From: Aeoliella sp052161615
GTDB lineage: Bacteria; Planctomycetota; Planctomycetia; Pirellulales; Lacipirellulaceae
Length of the DNA stretch: 64,000 nucleotides
Assembly: GCF_052161615.1 (NCBI RefSeq)
Contig: NZ_CP197417.1
Coordinates: forward strand, 5,704,001-5,768,000
Direction: 5' to 3'
The notes beneath the pieces are model-generated. The model was not told where the DNA came from, searched no databases, and saw only the letters and a program-made list of their open reading frames with translations. Shown here in pieces: positions 1 through 9,890 of this stretch (position 1 is the first letter of the stretch; the number at the start of each line of letters is the position of its first letter). The translations under genes were made by a program, and so were the position numbers.

Positions 1-1053
1 CGTGACAGTTTCGCCGGTGATCGCGTCGAGGTACTCGAAGCGGAATTGTGACCCTTCGCGAGGGTAAGGCGTCCAAACGTTGCCTAGCGAGATCGACTGT
101 CCTTGGCTCAAAGAACCAGCTCCCAGCGTTGCTTCGTCGAGCGCATTTGGTGTGCTGCTCAGCACGATCCATTCGTCTGGCGAGACACTACCTCCCTGGT
201 CATAGTTGGCCGAAATCGAGTCCCAGCCTGAGGGATTCAGATTGCCATCGTCCGAAAGCAGGCCCAAGCCGGCGAATTGAATGGTGGCGCCAGTATTGTT
301 GGTGAGCGTTGCTTCGCCCGTAATTCGATCAATGGACATCACGGGGAACGGATCGAAGATCACCGCATCAAGATTGCGGATGATGACGCCGGACAGCGCG
401 GCACGTCCCGGATCGCTCGTTGGCGACTGCGTAATGGTAACGGTATTGGTGCCTGAGACGTCGAAGGTCCAGAAGTTGCCTTTGCTCGCCGGAGTCAGTG
501 GAGCCCAGAAGTTTCCTGTGGCTGCGAGTGTTTCGTTAATGCTCGCGTAGGCGGGAACAGAGGTCGCAACCGTGTTGCCAAACACCCAGGTGCCGTTCAC
601 GTTCATGTCCTGGGCAATCGCGGTGCCTGCCCCTTGGTCGGACGAATACAGGCCGTAAACCCGGTAGTTGGTATAGGGGATATTCGAAAGCGTGACGTTG
701 ATGCCCGAGCCACCGTCGTCGAGGTAGCCCACCGACTGGCGGTGTGCGTCGTCGGCGGTGCCGTCTCCGTTGTACCAAGCGTTGGCCGACGACCAAGTCA
801 ATGCGGCTGCCGTCGCAGTCCCTGTGCTGTCGATGAGACCGGGAATAGTGCCAGCGGCCAGATTTGGCTGGCCATTGGTGTTATTCCAGAAGGCACTATC
901 GGTTCCCAGGGGACCAATGTTTTGGCCGCCGACAAACGCCTGATTCCCGCTGTTTTCGCTGAAGTTTACCGAGATGATTTGTCCATGGAGAGTGGCACAG
1001 CATGCGACTGCCACCACACAGCACACCGCGAAGTATCTTGCCCTTAAAAGCAT
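1..1053 (-). CDS. Secreted protein of a PEP-CTERM-associated family (partial, runs off left edge)
   Basis: The reading frame is open from an ATG at 1053 to the left edge (351 codons, no stop), so the C-terminus is missing. The N-terminus MLLRARYFAVCCVVAVACC is a signal peptide. The mature protein begins ISVNFSENSGNQAFVGGQNI and is clearly homologous to the next gene (1181-1933): both share NFSEN, the GGxNIGPL segment, the WSS(A/S)NxWY segment and a GYLDDGG(S/N)G motif. After about residue 235 it has an extra domain (SIDRITGEATLTNNTG) of the type seen before PEP-CTERM or dockerin tails in planctomycete surface proteins. The export tail itself would lie outside the window. Function is unknown. 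Confidence 0.75.
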   Translation of the reverse strand, partial: MLLRARYFAVCCVVAVACCATLHGQIISVNFSENSGNQAFVGGQNIGPLGTDSAFWNNTNGQPNLAAGTIPGLIDSTGTATAAALTWSSANAWYNGDGTADDAHRQSVGYLDDGGSGINVTLSNIPYTNYRVYGLYSSDQGAGTAIAQDMNVNGTWVFGNTVATSVPAYASINETLAATGNFWAPLTPASKGNFWTFDVSGTNTVTITQSPTSDPGRAALSGVIIRNLDAVIFDPFPVMSIDRITGEATLTNNTGATIQFAGLGLLSDDGNLNPSGWDSISANYDQGGSVSPDEWIVLSSTPNALDEATLGAGSLSQGQSISLGNVWTPYPREGSQFRFEYLDAITGETVT

Positions 1054-1180
1054 CGTACGCCAAGCCTCTAGAGAAGGGTGAAGTAATTTGCCGTGCCCAT
1101 GCACGTCCACACAAGCTGTCACTTCGAAACCGATTCAAAAGTTGAGTTGTCGTTGACTGCGGGGAGCCATAAGAACTAAC

Positions 1181-1933
1181 TCAGTCGCATCGTCGCACCA
1201 CGATGACACCACCTAGCAGCAACAACGCCATCAGCACGGTCGAGGGTTCGGGGACCACTTCTTGAATGACCACAGCCGCTAGCGAACCACGCTGTGCGCC
1301 GTTGCGCGGGTTGCCTTGGATCACAAGACTTGATCCCGAGGCTATGGCTGTCCAGTAGTTGCCCGGGTTCACTCCGTCGGCTAGCGACCAGTAGCTGCCG
1401 GTTGCGGCGAACGAATCGTCGACCGAGTTGTAAGCGGGAGCCGAACCGCCAAACACGGGGGTGCCGTTGACCGTAAAGTCGACTGTGGTGTAGGTGTCGA
1501 TGGGGTCGCCAAGCTCTTGATCACTTGCGAGCAATCCATACACGATGTAGTTGGCGTAGGGAATGTCGGTAAACGTCACGCTGACGCCATTGCCCCCATC
1601 GTCCAGGTAGCCAACCCCCAGTCGGTGTTGGTCGTCGCCGGTTCCACCCGCCGTGTACCACAGGTTACTGCTTGACCAGGTGACGTCGGTCGCGGTTGCC
1701 GTCCCCGAGTGATCGACCAGATTGCTCAGCGAGTTGCTCGCCATTGCAGCTTGAGGGAAGAAGTCCGCTGGATTGTTCCAGTTCGCGCTGTCGCTCGCGA
1801 GAGGACCTATGTTCTCGCCTCCTGTAAAAACCTGATTCGTATTCTCGCTGAAATTGAGTGAAATATCCGCGTAACAGGTCGAATGCGACCAACAAAAGAT
1901 GGTAGCCATAGCGGCTACGGCAAGACCCTTCAT
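1181..1933 (-). CDS. PEP-CTERM sorting domain protein, unknown function
   Basis: This is a 250-residue secreted protein. It has an N-terminal signal peptide (MKGLAVAAMATIFCWSHSTCYA) and a C-terminal VPEPSTVLMALLLLGG tail followed by RR, which is a textbook PEP-CTERM exosortase signal. The body (ISLNFSENTNQVFTGGENIG and a GVGYLDDGGNG motif) is homologous to the partial upstream neighbour, so the two are tandem paralogues. They are separated by about 127 nt and face the same way. Proteins with this tail are expected at the cell surface or in the exopolymer. No catalytic motif was seen. Confidence 0.85.
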   Translation of the reverse strand: MKGLAVAAMATIFCWSHSTCYADISLNFSENTNQVFTGGENIGPLASDSANWNNPADFFPQAAMASNSLSNLVDHSGTATATDVTWSSSNLWYTAGGTGDDQHRLGVGYLDDGGNGVSVTFTDIPYANYIVYGLLASDQELGDPIDTYTTVDFTVNGTPVFGGSAPAYNSVDDSFAATGSYWSLADGVNPGNYWTAIASGSSLVIQGNPRNGAQRGSLAAVVIQEVVPEPSTVLMALLLLGGVIVVRRCD

Positions 1934-2769
1934 GAGGACTACCTCCCAGGTGCTGCAGACAAGATGCTGAGAAAAGTGCAGTGGCTGAGCGAAACGGGCC
2001 CCATTACCCTATCGCCAGCTTCGTCAAGCGGCGTAGCGATGCTAACGTTTCCGGAACGTCTCACAACGTATCCGCAAAATTGGAGAAAAGCTATCGGAAA
2101 TTAAGAAAAAATAAAAAATGTGAGAAGCCACATGACGCTGGCGGCGTCGCGCGCCGCGATTCATTCCGCTTCGCACCCCGTCCTAACCGCCACGTATGCA
2201 AGGACTTCGGCTTGAGCGTGCCCCGTTAGCTGCGTGCTTCGAGTTGCCGAGGACGGGGACATTGCAATCGACGTGATGGCCCCCCCGGTAGAAGGACAGT
2301 GCCCCCCATGTGTGGGAGTCGCTCAAGCCTTCTATGAGGCGGTCCGCTCTCGAATCATTCGTGACCGACCTTGTGCCGCTTCTCTTAGCGACCTTCCTTG
2401 GACGGTTAGTTCGCCACCACCTCTCATGTTCCTCGTAGCGACATTCGCCATCTTGAGCAGCCTGGGTAGCCCTTGTTAGGACCGCCCTTCTCTAGCCGCG
2501 CAGGTTTTACAAATTTGCATGGCATCGGAGGCCGTAGTGGGTTCTACTACATCTCAATGCGATGCGCGACGCGAACCGCCTTACTTCCCACGGCGTGGGT
2601 TGCGCTAAGCATGCGACCAAAGTGTTTGTGACGGTGGACGCCTGCGGTGGAGTTCGATGAGTTGGATTTGTCTGCTACATTGATCAATCACTTTTCTGCA
2701 AGATTTGCTTTTTAACTTTTCCGGCAATCTGCCGAACATTCGCTGAAATACATAGGGCTCCGGAACACC
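1934..2769. other. Intergenic region without a supported gene
   Basis: These 836 bases separate two divergent genes. Short open frames occur but none has a recognisable motif, a good ribosome site or family-like composition. An A-rich stretch lies near 2103-2120. The region probably holds the two divergent promoters and otherwise decayed sequence. Confidence 0.5.
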
Positions 2770-5700
2770 ATGAGTCTGCGCAAGAATTGCCTTTGGATGG
2801 GACGCAACCGTCGGCTACGTATCGAATCGCTTGAAGATCGCCGAGTGCTGGCCGTCGTGCCGAGTGGTTTCTCGGAGACGGTCGTAGCCTCGAGTCTGAC
2901 GAGTCCTACGACGCTCGACATCGAGGAGAACGGCCGCATTTGGGTTGCCTACCAAGATGGTCGTATTGAGGTGATTGAGCCCGGGGAATCGGGGACGACA
3001 CTGGCGTTTCAGCTCGACGCCAATGGTTCGAACGAGTGGGGATTGCAGGGATTGGAACTCGATCCCAACTTCGAGACCAATAACTACATCTACGTTTATT
3101 ACACGGCTAATTCGCCCCAAGTCCACAATCGCCTGAGTCGCTTGACGGTCGATGCGACAACCGAGAACACGATTATTCCTGGTAGCGAAGTCGTGCTGCT
3201 CGACCTGCCCAACCTATCGGACTACGGCAGTCCCCCATGGCACATCGGCGGGGCGGTGCACGTGCGGTTCGACGGCACCATTTTTGTTCAGATTGGCGAA
3301 TCGCAACAGGCTGTGCAATCGCAGGACTTGAACTCGCCGTTGGGGAAGATCTTTCGCGTGAACCCCGACGGAACTGCGCCGACGGACAACCCTTACTACA
3401 ACGCGGGCGATGGCGTTACGTGGACTGACTACATTTGGTCCTCAGGGCTACGCAATCCTTTCGCGGGCGATCTCGATCCCGAAACGGGACGCTACTTCGT
3501 CGCCGACGTAGGCGGAGGTAGCTGGGAAGAAGTCAACGACGCCACCTTGCCGGGTTTGAATTTCGGTTGGCCCACCACCGAAGGCAACTTCAACCAAGTG
3601 CAGTTCCCGAATTTCACACAACCAGTACACGCCTATTCGCACGCCAACGGCTGTGCGATCACGGGGGCCGCGTTTTATAACGGCGGACTGACATCGTTCC
3701 CGGCTGAATACGATGGCATGTTCTTCTTCACGGAGTTTTGCGGCGGCGAGATTCGCTACATCGATCCCGATAATCCGGGTGCCGGTGCCACCGTGTTTGC
3801 TACCGACGCCGGCTATCCCATGAACATCGAGATGGGGTCCGACGGTGCGATGTATTACATCTCGCGCGGCGCTGGAGCCGGTGGTGCGCCGGGCGTGGGA
3901 TCTGGTAGCGTGCGACGCATTGCCTATGCCCAGAGTGTTCCGCCTCAGATTGTCGCCGATCCGCAACCCACTTTGGTCTCAGTGGGTTACACGGCCGAGT
4001 TTTCGGTAAGCGCCGCGGGCACCGGACCGCTCGAGTATCAATGGCAAGTATCGACCGGTGGTGGCGCGTTCATGGATATTCCAGACGCCAACGACGAAGT
4101 GCTGTTGCTTTCTTCGGTCCCGCTGGCGAGCAATGCCAACCTGTATCGTGTCGTGGTGTCGAACTCGCTTGGCGAAGCGACCAGCGAGGCCGCGATGCTA
4201 TCGGTCACCACCGACACGCCCCCCATGCCGTTCTTCAATTTACCGGAGCTGAATTCCACCTATCGAGCCGGCGATGTAATCAGTTTCTCGGGAGGTGCTA
4301 CCGACGCCGAAGATGGCACGTTGTCGGCGGCGAACCTGGCTTGGAGCATCGACTTTCATCACAATGTGCACTCGCATCCGCTGGTGCCACCCACTACGGG
4401 CATCACTTCGGGCCAGATCACGGTTCCCACCGTAACGGAGACCGATGACGACGTCTTCTATCGCATCACACTAACCGCGACCGACTCGGCCGGTTTGTCG
4501 ACAACCGTCACCCGCGACGTCTATCCGCTGAAGTCCGATTTTGCGATTCAGACGAACATGCCCGGGCTAGGCGGCACGATTCTGGTCGATGGCTCGTCGC
4601 GCGACGCGCCGTTCTATGACACGGGTGTTGAAAATGTCGAACGCACGGTGAGCGTACCCAGCACTATTCAGGTCGGTGGCTCGCTCGGCTTCTTCAGCCA
4701 GTGGATCGATGGCGTGACCGATCGCGATCGGACGATCTTCACGCCCATCGAAGACACTGCCTACGTTGCCCTCTACGAGACTATTAGCGGAACGCCCATC
4801 TATCTCAGCGACTTGCCGTTCGAAGTTATCAACAACGGCTGGGGACCGGTGGAACTCGACACAAGCAACGGCGAAGCCGCTGCGGGCGATGGTAATCCGA
4901 TCACGCTCAATGGCGTTGTGTACGAGCGCGGCCTTGGTGTGCATGCACTATCGGAACTCGTATTCGACTTGGGCGGCGGCGGCTACTCGCGATTTCTGTC
5001 GGACATTGGCGTTGACGACGAAAACAACCCCGGCGGAACGGTTGTTTTTCGCGTATTAGCTGACGGTGTCGAGGTCTTCAATAGTGGGGTGATGAACAAC
5101 GCGTCCGCAACGCAAACCGTGAATATCGACGTGGCCGGAGTTACTGAGTTGCGGCTCATCGTCGATACGGCTGGCGATGGCAATGGTTCGGACCACGCCA
5201 ACTGGGCCGATGCCCGTCTGCTGACCACGAATAGTGTCCCGATTGCCAATATCAACTTCCAGCTCGGTTCGGCCCCCGTACCGAGTGGCTACTTGGCTGA
5301 CTCTGGCGCTGTCTTCGGCGATCGCGGCAATGGCTTCGACTACGGTTGGTCGAGTGACCACACCGATGTGTCGCGGGATCGCAACGTTAATCCCGATCAA
5401 CGCTACGACACGCTCGTTCACTTTCACCAGAATCAGAATTGGGAAATCGAACTTCCCAATGGGCAATACTTGGTAACTGCGGTCGTTGGTGACGCTGGAT
5501 TCAATAGCGTTCACACGTTGAATGTCGAAGGGGTAAATTACTGGGACGCCATTGCACTGGATGGCAATGAGTTCGTGACGCAAACGCAGTTGGTAACGGT
5601 AAACGATGGCCGATTGACGCTCGACCAGGGCAGTGCCGCCGAGCGTGCCACGCGGATCGCATTCGTGCAAATTGCCGTCCCATCGGAAGGTAGCGAGAGC

Positions 5701-6546
5701 GGGCTGCTGCCCTACGAAGCGGCCGACGCAAACCTCGATACGCACCTCGATTTGCGCGACGTAGCGACGGTGCTTGCTGCCATGGGCTCGACACTCGTCG
5801 ATCCGACGCCTGCCCAGAGCGTGGCGGTGGGAGATTTCAACTTCGATGCAAGTATTGACTCAACGGATTGGGAAATCCTGAGCGATGCCTGGGCCGCGCG
5901 ATATGGTAGCGGGTTAGTTTACGACGACGTGCGCGCCAGTACGTTTGGCGACTACGATCGTGACGGAGTGGTCGATCAGGACGACTACGTGGTGTGGCGT
6001 TCCCAGTTTGGTGGAGGTGTGCGTTGGGCCGCCGATGGTGTCGTGCTTGCCGCCGATGGGAATCTGGATGGTGTGGTCAACCTGGCCGACTACACCGTGT
6101 GGCGGGATAACTTGGGTGCTCAATTAGGCGCTGTGCTCGTCGACGATGCTTCTCCGATTGTTGCCGCGCCAGCGGCCATTGCATCGGACAGCGGCTCGCC
6201 GGATGAGACGCCTCTGGTAATGAAGGTCGACTCGCTCTCCAGTGCTAAACCTTCAAGTAGCCAGGCAACCAGTCACCTGCTGGGACTTACGCCTGTTGGG
6301 GCTAACGACAACGTTTCTTCGACACATAGTGCGTCGCGAGGCAGCTCCGAGAAGGTGATCGCGACATCGCTCGCCGATACTTTGTTGCTCTACCTCAACA
6401 ACGTCGATGACCAACGGGCGGCAACAACGCCTAGTACCGGCAGATCCAACCAAAAGAGCGCCGACCGCGACGCTCACGAAGCGTTTGATGAAGTGTTTGC
6501 TGCGTGGTCTGACGATGAGGGCTCGCTGAAGTTTAGCTGGCGTTGA
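2770..6546 (+). CDS. Secreted sorbosone-dehydrogenase-like beta-propeller protein with Ig, NPCBM, malectin-like and dockerin regions
   Basis: This is a 1258-residue exported protein. The N-terminus carries RIESLEDRRVLAV, the LEPxR-like signal typical of giant planctomycete proteins. Residues about 30-390 match the glucose/sorbosone dehydrogenase propeller (WGLQGLELDPNF, GKIFRVNPDG, SSGLRNPFAGDLDP, NFGWP). Next come an Ig-like segment (about 395-480) and a cadherin/PKD-like part. An NPCBM-like carbohydrate-binding domain follows (about 675-820; YERGLGVHALSELVFDLGGG), then a malectin-like domain (about 825-965). Dockerin-type calcium repeats follow: DANLDTHLDL, GDFNFDASIDSTDW, GDYDRDGVVDQDDYVVW and DGNLDGVVNLADYTVW. 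It probably oxidises or binds sugars outside the cytoplasm; the substrate is unknown. Domain calls come from motifs only. Confidence 0.85.
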   Translation: MSLRKNCLWMGRNRRLRIESLEDRRVLAVVPSGFSETVVASSLTSPTTLDIEENGRIWVAYQDGRIEVIEPGESGTTLAFQLDANGSNEWGLQGLELDPNFETNNYIYVYYTANSPQVHNRLSRLTVDATTENTIIPGSEVVLLDLPNLSDYGSPPWHIGGAVHVRFDGTIFVQIGESQQAVQSQDLNSPLGKIFRVNPDGTAPTDNPYYNAGDGVTWTDYIWSSGLRNPFAGDLDPETGRYFVADVGGGSWEEVNDATLPGLNFGWPTTEGNFNQVQFPNFTQPVHAYSHANGCAITGAAFYNGGLTSFPAEYDGMFFFTEFCGGEIRYIDPDNPGAGATVFATDAGYPMNIEMGSDGAMYYISRGAGAGGAPGVGSGSVRRIAYAQSVPPQIVADPQPTLVSVGYTAEFSVSAAGTGPLEYQWQVSTGGGAFMDIPDANDEVLLLSSVPLASNANLYRVVVSNSLGEATSEAAMLSVTTDTPPMPFFNLPELNSTYRAGDVISFSGGATDAEDGTLSAANLAWSIDFHHNVHSHPLVPPTTGITSGQITVPTVTETDDDVFYRITLTATDSAGLSTTVTRDVYPLKSDFAIQTNMPGLGGTILVDGSSRDAPFYDTGVENVERTVSVPSTIQVGGSLGFFSQWIDGVTDRDRTIFTPIEDTAYVALYETISGTPIYLSDLPFEVINNGWGPVELDTSNGEAAAGDGNPITLNGVVYERGLGVHALSELVFDLGGGGYSRFLSDIGVDDENNPGGTVVFRVLADGVEVFNSGVMNNASATQTVNIDVAGVTELRLIVDTAGDGNGSDHANWADARLLTTNSVPIANINFQLGSAPVPSGYLADSGAVFGDRGNGFDYGWSSDHTDVSRDRNVNPDQRYDTLVHFHQNQNWEIELPNGQYLVTAVVGDAGFNSVHTLNVEGVNYWDAIALDGNEFVTQTQLVTVNDGRLTLDQGSAAERATRIAFVQIAVPSEGSESGLLPYEAADANLDTHLDLRDVATVLAAMGSTLVDPTPAQSVAVGDFNFDASIDSTDWEILSDAWAARYGSGLVYDDVRASTFGDYDRDGVVDQDDYVVWRSQFGGGVRWAADGVVLAADGNLDGVVNLADYTVWRDNLGAQLGAVLVDDASPIVAAPAAIASDSGSPDETPLVMKVDSLSSAKPSSSQATSHLLGLTPVGANDNVSSTHSASRGSSEKVIATSLADTLLLYLNNVDDQRAATTPSTGRSNQKSADRDAHEAFDEVFAAWSDDEGSLKFSWR

Positions 6547-6602
6547 ACGAAATTGGATCGGGCTAGCCTCCGCTTTCCTGCCAGCTCCTGCGCCGACGTC
6601 CG

Positions 6603-8258
6603 CTACCGTTCGACTTCCGATAATTCACTACCCGGCGAAGTCAAACCCAAGGCCGCCGCGTAGTCGGCTTTGGCTTGATAGTAATCCAATTGGGCGACCA
6701 CGAGTTCGATGGCAGCGTCTACGGCCTGCTGTTCGCGCAGGTTGACGTCAAGCAAACTGCTGTTGCCTAGTTCGAAACTGCGCCGCTCGGCCTCTTCCAT
6801 GCGGACGGCCAGCTGCAGACTTTCTGTAGATCTCGCCACCCGCACGCGCGTCGCTTCGAGGGCCACCCGCGCCGACTGAACCTCAGCCGCGATCTTGTCA
6901 TACAGGTATCGCTGCTTGGCATTGAGCTGGGATATCTTGCCCTGAGTTGCACGAAGCTTGCCAAACGCCTTGCGACGTTCGATGGGCACCTCGAGCGTCA
7001 GCGAGGCTTCGAGTTCGAACGGCGACTTGTCGCGTTTCGGACTGGTGGGCGCGCCGACGTCCTGCGAACCGAGTAGTCCCGCGTAAACCTCGGGCTGCGT
7101 CATATTCTCGGCGGCAGACCGTTCGATCTCCAATTGATCGCGGGCGAAGTTTAGCACTGCGGCGTCGGGGCGATTGGTTAACGCGAACTCGATATCTTCC
7201 TCTTCGGAGCGGGCAGGCTCCTGTTCAATCGGTGGGAATCGATCTGGTAGGCGGACATCGTCTAGCACCATTGGTGTGCCATCAGGGCTACGGAAGAACA
7301 GCGACAACTTGATGGCGGACTGGTCGAGCTTCTGCTCCGCGTCGATCAACTTCGCCTGCCGCGAGACGATCAACCGTTCGTTGTCCACCAAATCGATGCT
7401 AGCACGATCGCCCCGATCGACTTGTCCCTGGATGGCGCGATTGCGATCTTGGGCAATCTCGAGTAGCGACTGCGCTACATCGCGAACTTGCCCCGCGGCG
7501 ACCCAGTTCCAGTACAGAATGGATCCGTCGCGAACGTAGGAAACAACCTGCGATTGAATCTCGGGCTCGACTTGATTGCGAGCAACTTGCGCCCGCCACA
7601 GTGCCGCACGATTCGGATCGATCCACCGATTTGCCGCCAGCGGCACCAGGAAGCCTGCCTTAAACTCGCCACCCTCGTTCGTCTGCCGTTCGAGGTACCA
7701 GGGCTCAAACGATCCACGGCCGATTCGATATCCGGCGACCGTTTTGCCGCCCCACATCGTGTCACGCTCGACGCCGATGCCATGGCGATAGTTCTCATAA
7801 TATCCCAGCGGTTCGGTTTCGCTTGCAGCCTTGAGCTTGTGATCGAAGGCACCCCAGGAAGCTAGCTCTTCGCCCGACTTGATCTGCCGTTCGTCCATCG
7901 CCGCTTGAATAAGCGGGAAGTTTGCTTGCACCGAAGCGACGACGTCCCTCAGTTCTAGCGCAGCAGAAGGCGCCGCGACCTCCTCAGGAGTTGTGCCCGG
8001 CGGTGGAGCGTCGATCGGCACCGGCAACAACTCGGACCCGGGAATCGTGGGAGGCATCGCATCGGACGGCACGCTGTCAAGCTGGAAAGCGGTCGCAATG
8101 ACTTCGGGTGTACTCTCAATCGCATCCTTCCCGGCCGAGGTGGCCTCGGAAGCCTTTGCGATCGGCGCAGCAGTCGACTTGCTAGCGGTGCGTCGCGACG
8201 CGCAGCCAGTAGCACAGCTGAGCGCAACAATCAGGATTAGGAGCGTTCGAGCGAACAC
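6603..8258 (-). CDS. TolC-family outer membrane efflux lipoprotein
   Basis: This 551-residue protein is the third gene of a type I secretion operon (ABC at 9887-12055, HlyD at 8394-9890). A lipobox ends the signal peptide (MFARTLLILIVALSCATGC), so the mature protein should be a lipoprotein. After a Pro/Ala-rich linker, the body from about residue 100 shows the long helical repeats of outer-membrane factors: LRDVVASVQANFPLIQAAM near the start, and the paired-helix half with RRSFELGNSSLLDVNLREQQ and YYQAKADYAAALGL near the end. That architecture fits the periplasm-spanning exit duct. The start at 8258 is supported by the signal peptide. Confidence 0.88.
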   Translation of the reverse strand: MFARTLLILIVALSCATGCASRRTASKSTAAPIAKASEATSAGKDAIESTPEVIATAFQLDSVPSDAMPPTIPGSELLPVPIDAPPPGTTPEEVAAPSAALELRDVVASVQANFPLIQAAMDERQIKSGEELASWGAFDHKLKAASETEPLGYYENYRHGIGVERDTMWGGKTVAGYRIGRGSFEPWYLERQTNEGGEFKAGFLVPLAANRWIDPNRAALWRAQVARNQVEPEIQSQVVSYVRDGSILYWNWVAAGQVRDVAQSLLEIAQDRNRAIQGQVDRGDRASIDLVDNERLIVSRQAKLIDAEQKLDQSAIKLSLFFRSPDGTPMVLDDVRLPDRFPPIEQEPARSEEEDIEFALTNRPDAAVLNFARDQLEIERSAAENMTQPEVYAGLLGSQDVGAPTSPKRDKSPFELEASLTLEVPIERRKAFGKLRATQGKISQLNAKQRYLYDKIAAEVQSARVALEATRVRVARSTESLQLAVRMEEAERRSFELGNSSLLDVNLREQQAVDAAIELVVAQLDYYQAKADYAAALGLTSPGSELSEVER

Positions 8259-8393
8259 ATAACCACACTAGGGGTGGGATGAAAAGGTGAGCCAAGCGCG
8301 CGTAGCGGTTGCGCGGCCTGACTAACCAGTCTTATCGGGGCGACGGTGGGTGTGACTTGAAACTTGGCGTCCGTGCTATCATTCCATCCGTCT

Positions 8394-9890
8394 CTAGAAC
8401 TTGATTTTAGGTGGCTTGGCGGAGCTAGCTTCGTCGCCTGACTTTGCGCTTTTCAGTGCCGGCGGGAAACCGTTCAGGCGCCGCCACATTTCGTAGCTTA
8501 GCGTCACGCGATCCAGCAGAATCCATCCGTTGGCGCGAGCCCCTTGTCGCAAGTACGGGTAGGTGGGCCAAGGCTCGCAGTCCTGATCGGGAACTACCAC
8601 CACACGGAAACGACCCTGCCCGTCGTCTGTCGAGTCGACGATCGAAACCACACCTCCGAAGGTGCCCACGGCGACGGATGGCCAGCCCGAGAACTGAACG
8701 GCGGGCCACCCTTCGAACTGCAATCGAACTTTCCGACCCGCAGAAACCAGTGGCACGTCATTGCCATCGATCCAAATCTGCGCGGCTAGCTCGTCGACCT
8801 TGGGAACAATCTCAAAAAGTGGATCGCCCACCTTCACGTACTCGCCGCTCCGGGTCGCCACCAAATCCATCAAGTAACCGGCTCGCGGCGCGCAGATGGT
8901 CTGGTTTTCTTGGCGAGCAAGGGCGACTTGCAAGTCGACGACTTCCTGCTGCAGCTTCGCGAGTTCCGATTCGGTTTTCGCAAAGTCGCCCTCGGCTTTG
9001 GCGACGTCCGAGTGTGCCTTGCGTAGCGAAGCTTTCACAGAATCGACTTTCGCTTGAGCTTCCCGTTCTTTGGCATCGCGCTCACGGTTCTTCGCCACTA
9101 GCTCGCTTTCAGCCGCATCGACGTAAGATCGGGCCTGCTCCTGCTTCGCCAACGACTCTTGGTACTTACGTTCGGCCAGTTGCATCTTCAATTCCGACGC
9201 AAGGCCTTCGCTGTGCAGTTGCTTCTGACGCTCGTAGTCGGCCTCAGCCTGTCGCAGTCCTGCGGTTGCCGCTTGCAGACTCTGCTGCTCAGCCTGCAAC
9301 TTGTTTTGGGACATGCGAATGTATTCCGTCGCCGCGGCCACCGTTTGCTGTTTGACATCCTCGAACGCAGCAACCTGGGCGTCGTAGGTCTCGATGATCG
9401 TTTTCAGCACATCGACCTGCCGCCGCGCGGCCTCAATCTGACCTTCGGACGCCGTCACCTGCCGTCGTCCCGCTTCCAGTTGCTCTTGCAATCGGCTCAT
9501 TAATTGGGGATCCAGATCCTGGATCTCGAGAATCATCTGGCCCGCTTCGACGTAGGTGTTTTCACGGATGTTGTCGCCCCACCGGACGATGCGTCCTTTG
9601 ATCGGAGACTCCACAAGTTGTCGGCGGTCGGTCGGGGCGAACGCAACCACCTGGCCGCGACCCGTAATGGTTTGCTGCCACGGGGCGAGTGCCATCGCGA
9701 CGACTGTGAGTATCAGGCAGACGATTAGTCCCTTGGCCACACGCCGCGCAAGCCGCGATGAACGGACAAGTCGCATGGCCGGAAAAAGTTCTTCTTGGTT
9801 CCGAAGCTGCTCTTTTCGTTTCGGTACTTTCTCTCCGGGTGCCTGAACCTGGAGCTTGTCCTTGGGGGCCTCGATCAGCAGTTCGTTCAT
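8394..9890 (-). CDS. HlyD-family membrane fusion protein of a type I secretion system
   Basis: This is a 498-residue periplasmic adaptor. It has a short cytoplasmic N-terminus, a single membrane segment around residues 53-70 (GLIVCLILTVVAMALAPW), and a first lipoyl half (RRQLVESPIKGRIVRW, about 88-125). A very long alpha-helical hairpin follows (about 130-340), rich in Gln/Glu/Lys/Ala heptads. The second lipoyl half (TICAPRAGYLMDLVATRSGE) and a beta-barrel follow. Its start overlaps the stop of the ABC gene by 4 nt (ATGA), so the two are translationally coupled. It should connect the inner-membrane transporter to the TolC protein encoded downstream. Confidence 0.9.
   Translation of the reverse strand: MNELLIEAPKDKLQVQAPGEKVPKRKEQLRNQEELFPAMRLVRSSRLARRVAKGLIVCLILTVVAMALAPWQQTITGRGQVVAFAPTDRRQLVESPIKGRIVRWGDNIRENTYVEAGQMILEIQDLDPQLMSRLQEQLEAGRRQVTASEGQIEAARRQVDVLKTIIETYDAQVAAFEDVKQQTVAAATEYIRMSQNKLQAEQQSLQAATAGLRQAEADYERQKQLHSEGLASELKMQLAERKYQESLAKQEQARSYVDAAESELVAKNRERDAKEREAQAKVDSVKASLRKAHSDVAKAEGDFAKTESELAKLQQEVVDLQVALARQENQTICAPRAGYLMDLVATRSGEYVKVGDPLFEIVPKVDELAAQIWIDGNDVPLVSAGRKVRLQFEGWPAVQFSGWPSVAVGTFGGVVSIVDSTDDGQGRFRVVVVPDQDCEPWPTYPYLRQGARANGWILLDRVTLSYEMWRRLNGFPPALKSAKSGDEASSAKPPKIKF

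Noticed and set aside
2234..2479. An 81-codon frame in the gap before the large propeller protein
   Set aside because: No ribosome site, no family motif, and an irregular composition with Pro/Cys-rich runs.
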